From Solirubrobacteraceae bacterium (GTDB lineage Bacteria > Actinomycetota > Thermoleophilia > Solirubrobacterales > Solirubrobacteraceae), in assembly GCA_024711025.1 (NCBI GenBank), contig JANJTP010000053.1, positions 1 through 51,480 of the forward strand: a stretch of DNA of 51,480 bases. Reading direction: 5' to 3'. Below are positions 50,106 through 51,480 of this stretch, piece after piece. How positions within the stretch are numbered: the first letter of the stretch is position 1; the number at the start of each line of letters is the position of its first letter. The notes under the pieces were generated by a model. The model was not told the DNA's origin. It was given only the letters and a program-made list of their open reading frames with translations, and did no database searches. A program made the position numbers and the translations under genes.

Positions 50106-51084
50106 TCCGCTCGTCGACGGGCACGGCCGGGTCATCGGCGACCTGCGCCTCTCGGTGACCGACCGCTGCAACTTCCGCTGCCAGTACTGCATGCCGGCCG
50201 AGGGCCTGCCGTGGCTCGAGCGCGCCGAGGTGCTGAGCTTCGAGGAGATCGAGCGCATCGTCCGACTCGTCAGCTCGATGGGCGTCCGCGCCGTGCGGCT
50301 GACCGGCGGCGAACCGCTGGCGCGCCGCGAGTTCCCGCGCCTGGCATCGATGCTCGCCCCGCTCGTCGACGACCTCGCGGTCACCACGAACGGCTTCCTG
50401 CTCGAGCGCGAGGCCGCCGCGCTCGTCCAGGCCGGCATCACCCGCTTCAACCTCTCGATCGACTCGCTGCAGCGCGACCGGTTCTTCGAGATGACCCGCC
50501 GCGACGCGCTCGACCGCGTCCTGCGCGGCCTCGAGGTGCTCGCCCAGTTCCCCGAGGCACATCCGATCAAGATCAACGCGGTCGGCATGCGGGGGTTCAC
50601 CGAGGACGAGGTGCTCCCGTTCGCCCAGTTCGCGCGCACCCACCCGTACGAGGTGCGGTTCATCGAGTTCATGCCGCTCGACGCCGACCACGCGTGGGAC
50701 ATGGACAAGGTCCTCACCGGCGAGGAGATCCGCGCCGCGATCCACGCGGTCTATCCGCTGGAGGCCCAGCCCCGCGAGCCGCACGCCACCGCCCGCGTCT
50801 ACCGCTTCGCCGACGGTCACGGGAAGATCGGCTTCATCAACCCGGTCTCCGAGCCGTTCTGCGGCGACTGCGACCGCATCCGCCTGACCGCCGACGGCAA
50901 GCTCCGCACCTGCCTGTTCAGCGTCGGCGAGACCGACCTGCGCGGCCCGCTGCGCTCCGGCGCCACCGACGACGACCTCGAGCAGATCATCCGCGACGCC
51001 GTCTGGCGCAAGGAGCTCAAGCACCGCGTCAACGAGCCCGGCTTCGTCCAGCCCGCGCGGACGATGTCCGCGATCGGCGGCTGA
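50095..51084 (+). CDS. moaA: GTP 3',8-cyclase
   Basis: The 329-residue radical-SAM enzyme carries out the first step of molybdopterin synthesis, turning GTP into 3',8-cyclo-dihydro-GTP. It has the SAM cluster motif DRCNFRCQYCMP, LTGGEPLARRE, and the C-terminal second cluster (FCGDCDRIRLTADGKLRTC). It ends in the required Gly-Gly (SAIGG). ATG 50095 lies 11 bases inside the previous gene; GTG 50089 is an alternative. Its place after xdhC links cofactor synthesis to the hydroxylase genes. Confidence 0.95.
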   Translation: MRRSPLVDGHGRVIGDLRLSVTDRCNFRCQYCMPAEGLPWLERAEVLSFEEIERIVRLVSSMGVRAVRLTGGEPLARREFPRLASMLAPLVDDLAVTTNGFLLEREAAALVQAGITRFNLSIDSLQRDRFFEMTRRDALDRVLRGLEVLAQFPEAHPIKINAVGMRGFTEDEVLPFAQFARTHPYEVRFIEFMPLDADHAWDMDKVLTGEEIRAAIHAVYPLEAQPREPHATARVYRFADGHGKIGFINPVSEPFCGDCDRIRLTADGKLRTCLFSVGETDLRGPLRSGATDDDLEQIIRDAVWRKELKHRVNEPGFVQPARTMSAIGG

Positions 51085-51085
51085 C

Positions 51086-51480
51086 GTGGTCGTCACCGTC
51101 CGCCTGTTCGCCACGCTGCGTGAGCGCGCGGGCGCTGACCGCATCGAGCTCGCCCTGCCGGACGGCGCCCGCGTTCGCGATGCGCTCGACGCGCTCGGGC
51201 CCTTGGCGCGCGACCTTCCCCTGGTGCTCGCCGTCAACCGCGAGTACGCCGGCCACGACCGGATCCTGCGTGACGGTGACGAGGTGGCGGCCGTGCCGCC
51301 CGTGTCGGGCGGTGCGGCTTCCGTACACGTCAGCGTTACCCCGGGTTCCGCAGTTTGTGGGCGAACGGATGACCGGATTCGTCAGGCGGGGCCTGGGGTT
51401 TTCGAGGTTTCGGGCGGGGGTAGCCGTGTGCCCACGCGCGAGCGGGGCTCGCGGGGCGTTCGCAGCGGGTGCAGGCGCGG
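51086..51480 (+). CDS. moaD: MoaD-like molybdopterin synthase sulfur carrier, open to window end
   Basis: The frame from GTG 51086, two bases after the moaA stop, begins VVVTVRLFATLRERAGADRI and contains LAVNREYAGHDRILRDGDEVAAVPPVSGG, a complete MoaD/ThiS ubiquitin-like fold of about 76 residues. A lone MoaD should stop right after GG (75-76). Here the frame continues AASVHVSVTPGS, which looks like the start of a fused MoaE, and then becomes unrecognisable, with no stop up to 51480. The 3' part may be a different sequence joined at about 51340. Confidence applies to the MoaD part. Confidence 0.7.
   Translation, partial: MVVTVRLFATLRERAGADRIELALPDGARVRDALDALGPLARDLPLVLAVNREYAGHDRILRDGDEVAAVPPVSGGAASVHVSVTPGSAVCGRTDDRIRQAGPGVFEVSGGGSRVPTRERGSRGVRSGCRR

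Overview
The window is about 70% GC. It carries a single-hotdog MaoC dehydratase beside an InhA-like enoyl reductase in a FAS-II cluster, many GAF/HisKA_3 kinases paired with NarL-type regulators, and aerobic Mo-hydroxylase genes of the Cox type. Together these point to a high-GC actinobacterium, most likely of the Thermoleophilia/Solirubrobacterales type. The taxonomic placement is inference from gene style, not from a marker gene.

Region 1 (1-2684) holds a histidine kinase cut by the window edge, a small stand-alone pseudo-receiver on the minus strand, and a NarL/LuxR response regulator. After a 614-base gap and a duplicated-domain hypothetical protein, region 2 (3993-14167, all minus strand) is a compact fatty-acid synthase type II supercluster. 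In transcription order it reads: small hypothetical, zinc-ribbon protein, histidine kinase, response regulator, fabD, fabH, fabG, acpP, fabF, carboxyltransferase, MaoC dehydratase, fabI, NAD(P)-dependent reductase/epimerase. Many junctions are 4-base start/stop overlaps. Region 3 (14274-18458, plus) is a GntR/FCD regulator coupled to pyruvate dehydrogenase-type E1 alpha, E1 beta and E2 genes, with a clear operator-like inverted repeat upstream.

Region 4 (18529-24237) has an MFS exporter, modABC for molybdate uptake, a HTH-TOBE regulator, a DUF1622 membrane protein and a conserved cysteine protein. Region 5 (24238-30031) looks accessory: wide empty stretches, a stand-alone KAP-type P-loop NTPase, and the most interesting locus of the window. 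That locus has three tiny overlapping genes for Thr/Glu/Asp-rich peptides sharing an LY(D/S)xL leader motif and a GETxxT...ETxD core, followed by an ATP-grasp ligase with the NPxGQW signature and a three-helix membrane protein. I read it as a graspetide (omega-ester/amide-linked RiPP) cluster.

Region 6 (30032-51480) is a catabolic and molybdenum-enzyme region. It contains coxG, a class III aminotransferase, hydantoinase-type hyuA and hyuB, a Mo-hydroxylase large subunit, a ribose-type ABC importer, a saccharopine-dehydrogenase-like oxidoreductase, the 2Fe-2S and FAD subunits of the hydroxylase, a PucR regulator, xdhC, a glutathionyl-hydroquinone-reductase-like transferase, moaA and the start of moaD. 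A plausible reading is uptake, hydroxylation and ATP-driven opening of a nitrogen heterocycle, with local cofactor supply. No complete tRNA, rRNA, CRISPR array or insertion sequence was seen.
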